6,057 bases of DNA from Pseudomonadota bacterium. Lineage in GTDB: Bacteria > Pseudomonadota > Alphaproteobacteria > Rhizobiales > Rhizobiaceae. Below are positions 1 to 5,895 of this stretch, one piece after another. The stretch is from NCBI GenBank assembly GCA_023388675.1, contig JAEWFU010000371.1:1-6057 (forward strand), given 5' to 3'. Below the pieces are notes generated by a model. That model was not told the origin of the DNA, searched no databases, and saw nothing but the letters and a program-made list of their open reading frames with translations. A program made the position numbers and the translations under genes. Within the stretch, counting starts at the first letter, position 1, and every line of letters starts with the position of its first letter.

Positions 1-16
1 GCCGTCATTCAGCGGA

Positions 17-1093
17 TCACCGTTTGCAGCGAGTGAAATGGCCCATCTTGCGGCCGGGTCTGGCTTCCGCCTTGCCGTAGAGGTGAAGCATCACACCGGG
101 CTCGGCCAGCAGCGCCGGCGCGCGTTCCACGTCACCGCCGATCAGGTTCTCCATCACGCAGTCGCCGTGGCGCACGGGATCGCCGAGCGGCAGGCCGGCA
201 ACGGCGCGGATATGCTGCTCGAATTGCGAGACGAGACATGCCGCCTCGGTCCAGTGCCCGGAATTGTGCACTCGCGGCGCGATCTCGTTGGCAAGCACGC
301 CGCCATCCGCCATCACGAAGAACTCTACGCCGATGACGCCGATATAGCCGAGCCCGTCGAGAATCGTCTTTGCGGCATCGCGGGCCGCGGAAAGCGTGGC
401 CGGCGATGCGGCGGCCGGCACTGTGGATGTATGCAGGATGCCGTCGCGGTGGACGTTTTCCGCGGCATCGTAGACGGCGATGCTGCCGTCCCGCCCGCGC
501 GCCGCGATCACGGATATTTCGCGCTCGAACGGCACCAGTGCTTCCAGAATGAGAGGAACGCCGCCCATCTGGTCAAAGATGCCCGCGATGTCCGTCTTGC
601 TGCCTGCGCGAAACACACGCTGGCCCTTGCCGTCGTAGCCCATGCGCCGCGTCTTGAGCACCCCCTCGCCGCCGAAGGTGATCAGCGCCTTTTCGAGATC
701 GGCATCGCTATCCACAGGAAGGAAGCGGGCTGTGGATATCCCCATTCCGTTCAGGGCAGTCTTCTCGACGAGACGGTCCTGGGCGACCTCCAGGGCGCGC
801 GGCGGCGGCGAGACGGGAACGTCGGCGGCCAGCATTTCGGCTGCGTGGACGGGCACATTCTCGAATTCGTAGGTCACCGCCGCGCATTCCCGCGCGAGCT
901 CTGCCAGAGCGTGGGCATCGTCGTACGCCGCGACAATCTGGCGGCTGGCGACCTGCGCGGCGGGACAATCGGCCTGCGGTTCGAGCACGATGATGCGATA
1001 GCCGAGCCGGGCCGCAGCCATCGCCAGCATGCGACCGAGCTGGCCGCCGCCGATGATGCCGATGCAGGCGCCTGGCTGAAGCGGAAAGGTCAT
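17..1093 (-). CDS. purK: N5-carboxyaminoimidazole ribonucleotide synthase (PurK)
   Basis: This cytosolic ATP-grasp enzyme converts AIR, bicarbonate and ATP to N5-CAIR in de novo purine synthesis; PurE then isomerises the product. The 358-aa protein has the usual family length. Visible signatures in order are the N-terminal [11 protein letters not shown] fold (residues 12-22), YEFENV (75-80), the ATP-grasp nucleotide loop [12 protein letters not shown] (147-158), the active-site block [14 protein letters not shown] (269-282) and the C-terminal [14 protein letters not shown] (339-352). The ATG start shares four bases (ATGA) with the purE stop, which argues for translational coupling. The same frame stays open upstream to about 1480, but that stretch is antisense-like noise opposite nothing conserved and lies over purE, so the short start is chosen. 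The last residues (FTRCKR) diverge slightly from the common GHVTR ending, which is probably harmless. Identification is secure. Confidence 0.97.
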   Translation of the reverse strand: MTFPLQPGACIGIIGGGQLGRMLAMAAARLGYRIIVLEPQADCPAAQVASRQIVAAYDDAHALAELARECAAVTYEFENVPVHAAEMLAADVPVSPPPRALEVAQDRLVEKTALNGMGISTARFLPVDSDADLEKALITFGGEGVLKTRRMGYDGKGQRVFRAGSKTDIAGIFDQMGGVPLILEALVPFEREISVIAARGRDGSIAVYDAAENVHRDGILHTSTVPAAASPATLSAARDAAKTILDGLGYIGVIGVEFFVMADGGVLANEIAPRVHNSGHWTEAACLVSQFEQHIRAVAGLPLGDPVRHGDCVMENLIGGDVERAPALLAEPGVMLHLYGKAEARPGRKMGHFTRCKR

Positions 1094-1587
1094 GCGTCGT
1101 CGGACGGATGATCGGCGACCGCGGCGGTCCGCTCCGCGCGCCAGGCATCGAGACGCGCTGCCAGCGCTTCGTCGCCGAGGGCCAGAACGGCGGCGGCCAG
1201 AAGCGCCGCATTCGTCGCACCCGCCTTGCCTATCGCAAGCGTGCCGACGGGAATGCCGGCAGGCATCTGCACTATGGACAACAACGAATCCTGCCCCGAA
1301 AGCGCCTTGGATTCGACGGGCACGCCGAATACCGGCAAAGGCGTCATCGCGGCCGTCATGCCCGGCAGGTGCGCCGCACCGCCAGCACCCGCGATGACCA
1401 CCTTGAAGCCGGCGGCCTTCGCGCCGGTCGCGAAATCGTAGAGGCGCTGCGGGGTGCGGTGTGCCGACACGATCCGGCATTCGTGCGAAATGCCCAGCTC
1501 ACCAAGCGTATCGGCTGCATGGCGCATGGTCGCCCAGTCCGACTGGCTGCCCATGATGATGGCGACGTCAGCGCTCTGGCCGGTCAT
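1090..1587 (-). CDS. purE: 5-(carboxyamino)imidazole ribonucleotide mutase (PurE, class I)
   Basis: PurE rearranges N5-CAIR to CAIR, the step after PurK. The 165-aa product shows GSQSDW (13-18), SAHRTP with the conserved histidine at 43 (41-46), [11 protein letters not shown] (67-77) and the long conserved block [14 protein letters not shown] onward to about residue 120. Presence of purK next door supports class I (mutase) rather than the class II AIR carboxylase. Two starts are possible: a GTG at 1599 overlapping the upstream ydcH stop, and the ATG at 1587. I prefer the ATG because a GAGGA sequence lies five bases before it and homologues begin close to this point; the GTG has no visible ribosome site. 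The ribosome site overlaps the upstream stop codon, so translation is probably coupled to the YdcH-like gene. The stop overlaps the purK start. Confidence 0.97.
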   Translation of the reverse strand: MTGQSADVAIIMGSQSDWATMRHAADTLGELGISHECRIVSAHRTPQRLYDFATGAKAAGFKVVIAGAGGAAHLPGMTAAMTPLPVFGVPVESKALSGQDSLLSIVQMPAGIPVGTLAIGKAGATNAALLAAAVLALGDEALAARLDAWRAERTAAVADHPSDDA

Positions 1588-1595
1588 GTCCGTCC

Positions 1596-1799
1596 TCACG
1601 CGATGATGTCGGGAATGATGCGGTCTTCCAGCCTCTGCATGCGGTCCTTAAGCGTCAGCTTCTTCTTTTTCATGCGCTGTATCTGCAGCGGATCGCAGCC
1701 CATCGCGATCATAGCGTTGATCGCGGCGTCGAAGTCCATGTGTTCCTGTTTGGCCTTTGCAAACTCGAGACGAATCTCGGCCTGTTCCTGTTCCGACAT
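1596..1799 (-). CDS. YdcH-like small protein (DUF465), first gene of purEK unit
   Basis: A 67-aa, charged, helical protein of the DUF465/YdcH family, whose function is not established. The diagnostic core is visible at residues 33-52: the [13 protein letters not shown] stretch followed by LTLKD. The N-terminal part is acidic and helical, so the whole can form a helical hairpin or coiled coil. The frame is open upstream to 1946, but family members are 55-80 aa and the upstream 49 codons are arginine/proline-rich without family similarity, so the ATG at 1799 is chosen; its ribosome site is weak (GGTTGAG). The gene is eight bases upstream of purE and very likely cotranscribed with purE and purK. 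It is a paralogue of the divergent gene at 2029-2205. A pair of GANTC sites lies 16-33 bases before the start. Confidence 0.88.
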   Translation of the reverse strand: MSEQEQAEIRLEFAKAKQEHMDFDAAINAMIAMGCDPLQIQRMKKKKLTLKDRMQRLEDRIIPDIIA

Positions 1800-1814
1800 G
1801 CTCAACCGTCTGAA

Positions 1815-1832
1815 GATTCTGAGGCGGGAATC
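1815..1832. promoter_or_regulatory. GATTC-N8-GAATC dyad (two CcrM-type GANTC sites)
   Basis: GATTC at 1815-1819 and GAATC at 1828-1832 form a perfect 5-bp inverted repeat 16 bases before the ATG of the ydcH-purE-purK unit. Each arm is a GANTC site, the target of the alphaproteobacterial cell-cycle methyltransferase CcrM. The sequence is seen directly; a regulatory role is inferred. Confidence 0.4.
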
Positions 1833-1884
1833 GCCTGCGCGGGCGGGTTCCGGAGCTTCCGCGACCGGCGAGCGCCTCATAGCA

Positions 1885-1906
1885 CATTTCGACCCGTCAG
1901 GAAATG
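1885..1906. promoter_or_regulatory. CATTTC-N10-GAAATG dyad in divergent ydcH intergenic region
   Basis: A perfect 6-bp inverted repeat separated by 10 bases lies about midway between the divergent ydcH-like genes; allowing a two-base bulge the arms extend to AGCATTTC/GAAATGCT. It could be an operator for one or both genes, or chance. I could not place a convincing promoter on either strand in this gap. Confidence 0.3.
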
Positions 1907-1916
1907 CTACTACGCT

Positions 1917-1943
1917 CCATTCGACACGATTGTCGTTCGATGG
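1917..1943. promoter_or_regulatory. Second dyad, CGACA-CGAT-TGTCG with CCAT/ATGG flanks
   Basis: CGACA (1922-1926) and TGTCG (1931-1935) are a perfect 5-bp inverted repeat around CGAT, flanked by CCAT (1917-1920) and ATGG (1940-1943), which are also complementary. It sits 94 bases before the plus-strand ydcH start. Possible protein-binding site; function unknown. Confidence 0.28.
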
Positions 1944-2028
1944 CAAAGTGTCATGGCGCTGTCACGAAGCGACCTGCGGTGGACGTCCGGGATGGCGCGA
2001 TCGAGGAACGATGAAGGGAGAACCTATC

Positions 2029-2205
2029 ATGTCTCTTGCATCCCATCTTGCAGAGCTGCAACGGAAGCATGGCGATATCGAACGCGAGATCGACGAGGCT
2101 TTGACGCATCCGTCGTGCGACACCCTCGAAATCGCCAGGCTCAAGCGGCGCAAGCTGGCCCTCAAGGACGAGATAGAGAAACTGAGGTCGCCGACGCGAC
2201 ATTGA
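2029..2205 (+). CDS. Second YdcH-like small protein (DUF465)
   Basis: A 58-aa charged helical protein of the same DUF465/YdcH family as the divergent gene at 1596-1799. The matching core is CDTLEIARLKRRK followed by LALKDEIEKL (residues 30-52), which aligns without gaps with [18 protein letters not shown] of its neighbour. An alternating charged N-terminal half predicts a helical hairpin. The ATG at 2029 has GGGAG eight bases upstream. An in-frame ATG at 2011, with GAGG four bases before it, would add six residues (MKGEPI) and cannot be excluded. The frame remains open far upstream, but that part lies antisense to purE and the other ydcH and is not coding. The gene appears monocistronic, ending before the hairpin at 2247-2270. 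Molecular function is not known. Confidence 0.88.
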   Translation: MSLASHLAELQRKHGDIEREIDEALTHPSCDTLEIARLKRRKLALKDEIEKLRSPTRH

Positions 2206-2246
2206 CCTGCCCATAGGCACCGCAAAGGTGCTGTCCCGATAGCAAT

Positions 2247-2285
2247 GCCGGTGGCGACCGCGCCATCGGCACTTTGGGGTTTTGT
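2247..2285 (+). terminator. Probable intrinsic terminator of the plus-strand ydcH-like gene
   Basis: GCCGGTGGCG (2247-2256) pairs with CGCCATCGGC (2261-2270) through ten pairs, one of them G-U, around the tetraloop ACCG. The T-rich run ACTTTGGGGTTTT follows directly. The T tract is interrupted by four G, so it is not ideal, but the position 41 bases after the stop codon and before a convergent gene fits a terminator. Confidence 0.6.
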
Positions 2286-2359
2286 CTGCCTGATGCAGGC
2301 GCAGAGCATAGCCGCCATTCGATTTGGCATGGATACGGTTATCCCGTGCCGTGCAGGCG

Positions 2360-2623
2360 CTATTCCTCCCAGAATTGATCCAGCCAGATGTTCAGCTTCA
2401 GGAACCCCTGGTTGCTGATGGCATAGATGCGCCGCGTTCCCTGCGAGCGTGCGCTGACAAGCCCCGTATCCAGCAATATCTTGAGGTGTTGGGACACCGC
2501 GGGCCGCGAGACCGGCAGCCCCAGGGCCAACTCGCTGACTGTTTTCGGCCCGCGCCTCAGCTCCTCCAGCAGATGCCGGCGATTGGTGTCCGCAATTGCC
2601 ATGAACGCGTCAGGCTGGGTCAT
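2360..2623 (-). CDS. ArsR-type winged helix-turn-helix transcriptional regulator
   Basis: An 87-aa DNA-binding protein of the ArsR group. The helix-turn-helix is clear: ELALGLPVSRPAVSQHLKIL (31-50) with the SRPAVSQHLK recognition helix, then the wing ARSQGTRRIYAI (58-69) and a terminal LDQFWEE. The protein contains no cysteine and lacks the ELCVCDL metal-binding motif of ArsR/SmtB metal sensors, so it probably responds to something other than thiophilic metals. Regulators with this SRPAVSQHLK/wing/DxFW ending are often beside SRPBCC (AHSA1-like) genes; here none is visible and the partner is a transporter. A TTG at 2656, overlapping the transporter stop, would add 11 residues, but the ATG at 2623 begins at the conserved PDAFMAIADTNRR region. 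Neither start has a strong ribosome site. It lies 29 bases after the transporter gene and is probably cotranscribed with it. Confidence 0.9.
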   Translation of the reverse strand: MTQPDAFMAIADTNRRHLLEELRRGPKTVSELALGLPVSRPAVSQHLKILLDTGLVSARSQGTRRIYAISNQGFLKLNIWLDQFWEE

Positions 2624-2652
2624 GGCTATTTGTAACCCGCCCGCCGCGAAGT

Positions 2653-3948
2653 TCAATTGGCTTGTGGCTCCGCCTCGCTTGTGCCGATCGTATCGTCGGA
2701 TGCCGCATGCGCTTCCGGATCGGCGCGTGGATCGAGAAGGCCGGCCTGCGGCGTGACGGCACGCTCCGAAGGCAGGGTCTTGAAGGCCTCGCGGTCCTCA
2801 AGCGGCACCGGTGCCCGGCGCGTGGTGCGCAGCATTGCATAACCACCGAGCGACAAATGCGCCAACGCGGTTGCAAGGAACAGGCTTTCAGGCCGCATCT
2901 GCGCCATCAGGAACGCCCCGAGCAGCGGGCCGATCATCGTGCCGAAGCCGTAGAGCAGCAGCAAGCCGCCCGAGACCTTGATGAAATCCTCCTGGCTCGC
3001 ATGGTCGTTCGCATGCGCCACGGCGATCGAATAGAGCGTATAGGCGAGCGCGCCGTAGGCCGCCGTCAGGATCAGTATGGCTACGCTGGAACGCGGGGCA
3101 AACGCGAAAACCAGCAGCCCGAAGAGGGCCGAACCGAAAGCCGCCGCTGCAAGCACGTAGCGGCGGTCGGTACGGTCCGAGGCGCGGCCGACCGGAAGCT
3201 GCGTCACCGCCCCCGCCACGACCACGAGGCTCATCATCAGCGCAATCTCGGCCGTCGATATGCCGACGCGGGCGCCATAGACCGCCCCCAGCGTGCCCCA
3301 CGCGCCGTTGGCGACCCCCACGAGCACGCAGCCCACGGCCGCCACGGGGGAGTTGTTATAGAGCCCCTTGAGATCGAGCTTGACGTCGGCGAGCGGTTCC
3401 GGCGTCGCGGCCGAGGAAATGGCGGTCGGAATGAGGGATGCGCAGAAGAAGATGCCAGCCACCATGAACAGTGCCGCGCCGACGACTTCGCCTGCGGCCA
3501 CGATCATCTGGCCGCCCATGATCGAAGCGTAGGTGACCATCATGTAAAGGCCGAAAACCGTGCCACGGTTGTCGTTGGTCGCTTTCTCGTTCAGCCAGCT
3601 TTCGATGATCATGAACGCGCCGGCCATGGTGAAGCCGGTCCCCGCGCGCAGCGCGATCCAGCCATATTCGTCGACCCACAGCCCGGTCAGAAGCGCGATG
3701 ATGGCGCCTGAGGCGGCAAATACGCCGAAGGACCGCACATGGCCGACCTTGCGCACCAGTCGCGGCGCAAAATAGCAGCCGGCGACGAACCCGCCCGCCC
3801 ATGCGGTGCCGAAAAGACCCAGCGAGGCGGTCGAAAAACCCTCCGCCTGGCCGCGCAGCGGCAGGAGCAGGCCATGGAGCCCCGAAGCGGCAAGAAGAAA
3901 GGCCGTTCCGCAGAGCAGCGAAAAAATCGGGCGGTATGTCGCGAGCAT
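2653..3948 (-). CDS. Major facilitator superfamily transporter, YcaD-like
   Basis: A 431-aa inner-membrane carrier with about 12 hydrophobic segments: six in residues 5-180, a polar central loop around 181-200, and six more in 201-374. The MFS loop signature SDRTDRR (257-263) is present, and FMIIESWLNEKATNDNRGT (112-130) is typical of the YcaD-like subfamily, whose substrates are unknown. Residues 376-431 form a long hydrophilic, Pro/Asp/Glu-rich cytoplasmic tail without recognisable domain. The ATG at 3948 begins directly before the first membrane helix; the ribosome site is weak (GACGAGAC, or AAGAAGG further away). A cotranscribed ArsR-type regulator follows, which suggests inducible export of some compound, although the substrate cannot be read from the sequence. 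A TGATTC/GAATCA dyad stands 33 bases upstream. The DUF1192 gene 100 bases further upstream may share the transcript. Confidence 0.93.
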   Translation of the reverse strand: MLATYRPIFSLLCGTAFLLAASGLHGLLLPLRGQAEGFSTASLGLFGTAWAGGFVAGCYFAPRLVRKVGHVRSFGVFAASGAIIALLTGLWVDEYGWIALRAGTGFTMAGAFMIIESWLNEKATNDNRGTVFGLYMMVTYASIMGGQMIVAAGEVVGAALFMVAGIFFCASLIPTAISSAATPEPLADVKLDLKGLYNNSPVAAVGCVLVGVANGAWGTLGAVYGARVGISTAEIALMMSLVVVAGAVTQLPVGRASDRTDRRYVLAAAAFGSALFGLLVFAFAPRSSVAILILTAAYGALAYTLYSIAVAHANDHASQEDFIKVSGGLLLLYGFGTMIGPLLGAFLMAQMRPESLFLATALAHLSLGGYAMLRTTRRAPVPLEDREAFKTLPSERAVTPQAGLLDPRADPEAHAASDDTIGTSEAEPQAN

Positions 3949-3980
3949 GTCTCGTCGGCGGCCTTCTTGCTATGGGTCGT

Positions 3981-4004
3981 TGATTCGAAACTAAAGCTGA
4001 ATCA
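3981..4004. promoter_or_regulatory. TGATTC-N12-GAATCA dyad upstream of the MFS-arsR unit
   Basis: A perfect 6-bp inverted repeat in the 100-bp gap before the transporter gene, spanning an AT-rich centre. Its size and place suit an operator for the ArsR-type regulator encoded in the same unit (inference). Each arm also contains a GANTC site (3982-3986 and 3999-4003), so it may instead, or also, be a CcrM-methylated control region. Confidence 0.42.
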
Positions 4005-4028
4005 GGCGATGACGTGCCGATATCCGAC

Positions 4029-4044
4029 GGATCGCGAACGATCC
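4029..4044 (-). other. Small hairpin just after the DUF1192 stop codon
   Basis: On the minus strand GGATCG pairs with CGATCC around a TTCG tetraloop, four bases after the DUF1192 stop. No T run follows, so it is not a standard intrinsic terminator; it may protect the 3' end of the message or separate DUF1192 expression from the transporter. Confidence 0.35.
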
Positions 4045-4048
4045 ACAC

Positions 4049-4243
4049 CTATTCGCGACGAAACAGTGCTTCCGCGGCCAGACGCGTGGAGCCTTTGGCC
4101 TGGAGTTCGGCTTCGAGGCGCGTGATTTCGGCCCTGAGCTGACCGATCCTTTCCTCAAGCTCGCCGACCGAGAGCAGCGACAGGTCCTGACCGATCTCGT
4201 GGACACGTTTCGGCTTCACCGGTTCGTCGTCGAACAGCGCCAT
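4049..4243 (-). CDS. DUF1192 domain small protein
   Basis: A 64-aa soluble protein of the DUF1192 family, found mainly in alphaproteobacteria and of unknown function. It begins MALFDDEPVKPKRVHEIGQD, the typical family opening, then LSVGELEERIGQLRAEITRL (24-43), a strongly amphipathic helix with heptad spacing that predicts a short coiled coil, and ends with a charged ALFRRE tail. The ATG at 4243 has GGAGG nine bases upstream, a good ribosome site. It is divergent from the quinone oxidoreductase gene and lies upstream of the transporter on the same strand. The 100-bp gap with a hairpin and a dyad between it and the transporter makes separate transcription of the two plausible. Confidence 0.9.
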   Translation of the reverse strand: MALFDDEPVKPKRVHEIGQDLSLLSVGELEERIGQLRAEITRLEAELQAKGSTRLAAEALFRRE

Positions 4244-4260
4244 CCTGCTTGTCCTCCACT

Positions 4261-4289
4261 TTGCCTTGTGGGCGACAAGTCTACATAAG
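4261..4289 (+). promoter_or_regulatory. Candidate promoter for the quinone oxidoreductase gene
   Basis: TTGCCT (4261-4266) and CATAAG (4284-4289) are spaced by 17 bases and lie about 60 bases before the start codon. The spacer holds a perfect dyad, CTTGT-GGGCG-ACAAG (4265-4279), that could bind a regulator. Both hexamers are weak matches; the divergent DUF1192 promoter must lie in the same 105-bp gap but I could not place it. Confidence 0.3.
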
Positions 4290-4348
4290 GGAGGCGGGTC
4301 GAGGCAAACGCCCCGGCGACAAACTGGCGAGACTGAGGCAAGGCAAGC

Positions 4349-5350
4349 ATGGACAAGATTCCGGAAAAGATGACGGCGATAGCGATCGTCGAGCCGGGTG
4401 GACCGCTGGTCCTCAAACCCGAGCGGCGCGACGTGCCCAGGCCGGGCAACGGCGAAATCCTGATCCGCGTGCGCGCGGCCGGCGTCAACAGGCCGGACGT
4501 CGCCCAGCGCAAAGGCACCTACCCGCCACCGCCGGGCGCCTCCGACCTGCCGGGACTTGAGGCAGCCGGAGAGGTCGTCGCCGTCGGATCAGGTGCTACG
4601 CGCTGGCGGGTCGGCGATAGTGTCACCGCTCTGACGCCGGGCGGAGGCTATGCCGAATATGTCGCGGTGCACGAGAGCAACGCGCTGCCGGTGCCGCACG
4701 GCTTCACCTTCACGGAGGCAGCCGCCCTGCCGGAGACCTTCTTCACCGTCTGGCACAATGTCTTTCAGCGTGGGGGCTTGCAGCCGGGTGAAAGCCTGCT
4801 GGTGCATGGCGGCTCCTCGGGAATCGGCACCACGGCCATTCAGCTTGCCTCCAGCTTCGGCTCCACCGTGTTCACCACTGCCGGCTCCCCCGACAAATGC
4901 GAGGCATGCGAGAAGCTCGGCGCCAAGCGTGCGATCAACTACCGCGAGGAGGACTTCGTCGCCGTCATCAAGGAGGCGTCCGAGGGGAAGGGCGTCAACG
5001 TCATCCTCGACATGGTGGGCGGCGACTATGTCGACCGCAATTACGAGGCCGCGGCCGTCGATGGCCGCATTGTCCAGATCGCGACGCTGGGCGGCCCCAA
5101 GGCACCGGCCAATTTCGCGCGGCTCATGGTCAAGCGCCTGACCCACACAGGCTCGACATTGCGCCCGCGCGATGTTGCCTTCAAGGGACAGATCGCCGCC
5201 GAACTGGAAGCGAAGGTCTGGCCGCTGCTGGCAGAACGCCGCATCGCTCCCGTCATGGATATGATCTTCCCGCTGAAGGAAGCCTGGCGCGCGCATGAGC
5301 GGATGGAAGAAGGCGACCATATCGGCAAGATCGTGCTGGATGTGGCATAG
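4349..5350 (+). CDS. NAD(P)H-quinone oxidoreductase, PIG3 (TP53I3)-like, zinc-free MDR family
   Basis: A 333-aa cytosolic medium-chain dehydrogenase/reductase that is expected to reduce quinones or related carbonyls with NADPH. The N-terminal GroES-like domain carries GVNRPD (45-50) and RKGTYPPPPGASDLPGLEAAG (54-74), a block closely resembling human PIG3. The Rossmann domain begins with LVHGGSSGIGTTAIQLA (151-167). No structural or catalytic zinc-ligand pattern is present, as expected of the quinone reductase branch. The C-terminus (HIGKIVLDVA) is complete and the length is normal. The ATG at 4349 has AAGG five bases upstream. An internal ATG at 4370 (MTAIAIVEPGG) is the position where many homologues start and remains an alternative. 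It is divergent from the DUF1192 gene and lies 27 bases before a methyltransferase gene, so the two are probably cotranscribed. The physiological substrate is unknown. Confidence 0.94.
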   Translation: MDKIPEKMTAIAIVEPGGPLVLKPERRDVPRPGNGEILIRVRAAGVNRPDVAQRKGTYPPPPGASDLPGLEAAGEVVAVGSGATRWRVGDSVTALTPGGGYAEYVAVHESNALPVPHGFTFTEAAALPETFFTVWHNVFQRGGLQPGESLLVHGGSSGIGTTAIQLASSFGSTVFTTAGSPDKCEACEKLGAKRAINYREEDFVAVIKEASEGKGVNVILDMVGGDYVDRNYEAAAVDGRIVQIATLGGPKAPANFARLMVKRLTHTGSTLRPRDVAFKGQIAAELEAKVWPLLAERRIAPVMDMIFPLKEAWRAHERMEEGDHIGKIVLDVA

Positions 5351-5377
5351 TCCGCCAATCTCGAGGGAACCCAGAAC

Positions 5378-5809
5378 ATGACGGATCGCCTGTCGCCGCG
5401 CCTTCTCGCCGTCGTCGACGCGCTGCCGTTGCGCCCCGGCATGCGCGTGCTGGAAATCGGCTGCGGACCGGGTGCCGCCGCGCGCGAGGTCGCACGCAGG
5501 ATCGGCAACGGTCACGTGCTCGCCATCGATCGTTCGCGAAAGGCGATCGAGCAGGCCGAGACCGCCTGCCGCGCCGAAATCGCTGCCGGAACGCTGTCGC
5601 TCCGGGAGGTGGCGGCAGAAGATTTCGAGCTGCTGCCGGGTGAGGAACGGTTCGATCTGGCCTTTGCCGTGCGCGTCGGCGCGCTCGACGGTCGTCACCC
5701 TGCCGCCGGCGTAAAGGTCCTGCCCCGCATCGCCGCGGCATTGAAACCGGACGGCCGGCTCTTGATCGACGGCGGCGACCCGCTGCGAGAGCTGCCGCTC
5801 CAACGGTGA
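5378..5809 (+). CDS. Small class I SAM-dependent methyltransferase
   Basis: A 143-aa protein with the core of a Rossmann-fold methyltransferase. Motif I VLEIGCGPG (24-32) binds SAM, the acidic D51 in VLAIDRSRKAIEQA ends strand 2, AAEDFELLP (79-87) resembles the adenine-contacting region, FDLAFAVRVGAL (92-103) the motif IV strand, and LKPDGRLLI (122-130) strand 5. The protein ends soon after strand 5, so the usual strands 6-7 and any substrate-binding cap are absent; typical members exceed 180 aa. The stop is clean, with no sign of a frameshift in the following bases. A GAGGG ribosome site lies ten bases before the ATG. Close coupling to the quinone oxidoreductase suggests a shared job, possibly on a quinone-like or other small substrate, but this is inference. 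Substrate unknown. Confidence 0.87.
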   Translation: MTDRLSPRLLAVVDALPLRPGMRVLEIGCGPGAAAREVARRIGNGHVLAIDRSRKAIEQAETACRAEIAAGTLSLREVAAEDFELLPGEERFDLAFAVRVGALDGRHPAAGVKVLPRIAAALKPDGRLLIDGGDPLRELPLQR

Positions 5810-5812
5810 GCC

Positions 5813-5836
5813 GAATCCGTCCTGTGCCTAAGAGTC
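5813..5836. promoter_or_regulatory. Pair of GANTC sites before the trcR promoter
   Basis: GAATC (5813-5817) and GAGTC (5832-5836) lie just upstream of the predicted trcR -35 box. GANTC is the CcrM methylation target in alphaproteobacteria, and the GcrA regulator uses such sites in promoters. The sites are seen directly; their use is inferred. Confidence 0.42.
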
Positions 5837-5844
5837 GGTTCGCA

Positions 5845-5873
5845 TTGCGAAGGTCGCCGAATAACGTTATATG
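5845..5873 (+). promoter_or_regulatory. trcR: Predicted housekeeping promoter of trcR
   Basis: TTGCGA (5845-5850) and TATATG (5868-5873) are separated by 17 bases (or TTATAT by 16), a reasonable sigma-70-type match in an otherwise GC-rich region. Transcription would begin near 5880 and give a leader of about 70 nt. A 10-bp perfect palindrome ATAACGTTAT (5861-5870) overlaps the -10 element. Confidence 0.55.
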
Positions 5874-5885
5874 CGGGGTGATTTC

Positions 5886-5895
5886 CCAAATTTGG
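5886..5895. repeat. Perfect 10-bp palindrome CCAAATTTGG in trcR leader
   Basis: CCAAATTTGG is self-complementary and sits just after the predicted transcription start. Its centre is 25 bp from that of the palindrome ATAACGTTAT over the -10 box. Possible operator half-sites or chance. Confidence 0.35.

Noticed and set aside
1..16. ATG on the minus strand at 8-6, possibly the start of a gene after purK
   Set aside because: Only two codons are visible and no ribosome site is seen, so a gene cannot be supported.
38..1111. A 357-codon open frame on the plus strand
   Set aside because: Antisense to purK, whose signatures are complete; no family resemblance in the plus-strand translation.
1094..1480. 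N-terminal extension of PurK in the same frame
   Set aside because: It lies over purE in a different frame and is Arg-rich; PurK homologues begin at the MTFPLQPG region, and the ATGA overlap with purE supports that start.
1108..2028. Long N-terminal extension of the plus-strand ydcH-like gene, open for about 300 codons upstream
   Set aside because: The extension runs antisense to purE and the other ydcH and has no family similarity. DUF465 proteins are 55-80 aa, and a good ribosome site precedes the ATG at 2029.
2286..2344. Further small inverted repeats (GCCTG-ATG-CAGGC; GGATA-CGGT-TATCC) in the convergent gap
   Set aside because: Stems are only five pairs and neither is followed by a T run on either strand, so no terminator for the ArsR-type gene can be claimed. 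The rest of this 154-bp gap shows nothing else.
2662..3711. A 349-codon open frame on the plus strand
   Set aside because: Antisense to the MFS transporter; the translation is a low-complexity mix of Arg, His, Glu and Gln, with no domain and no ribosome site.
4589..5803. A 404-codon open frame on the minus strand
   Set aside because: It lies wholly antisense to the quinone oxidoreductase and methyltransferase, both of which have clear family motifs. Its translation is Arg/Gly/His-rich without recognisable domain, which is typical of long antisense frames in high-GC DNA.
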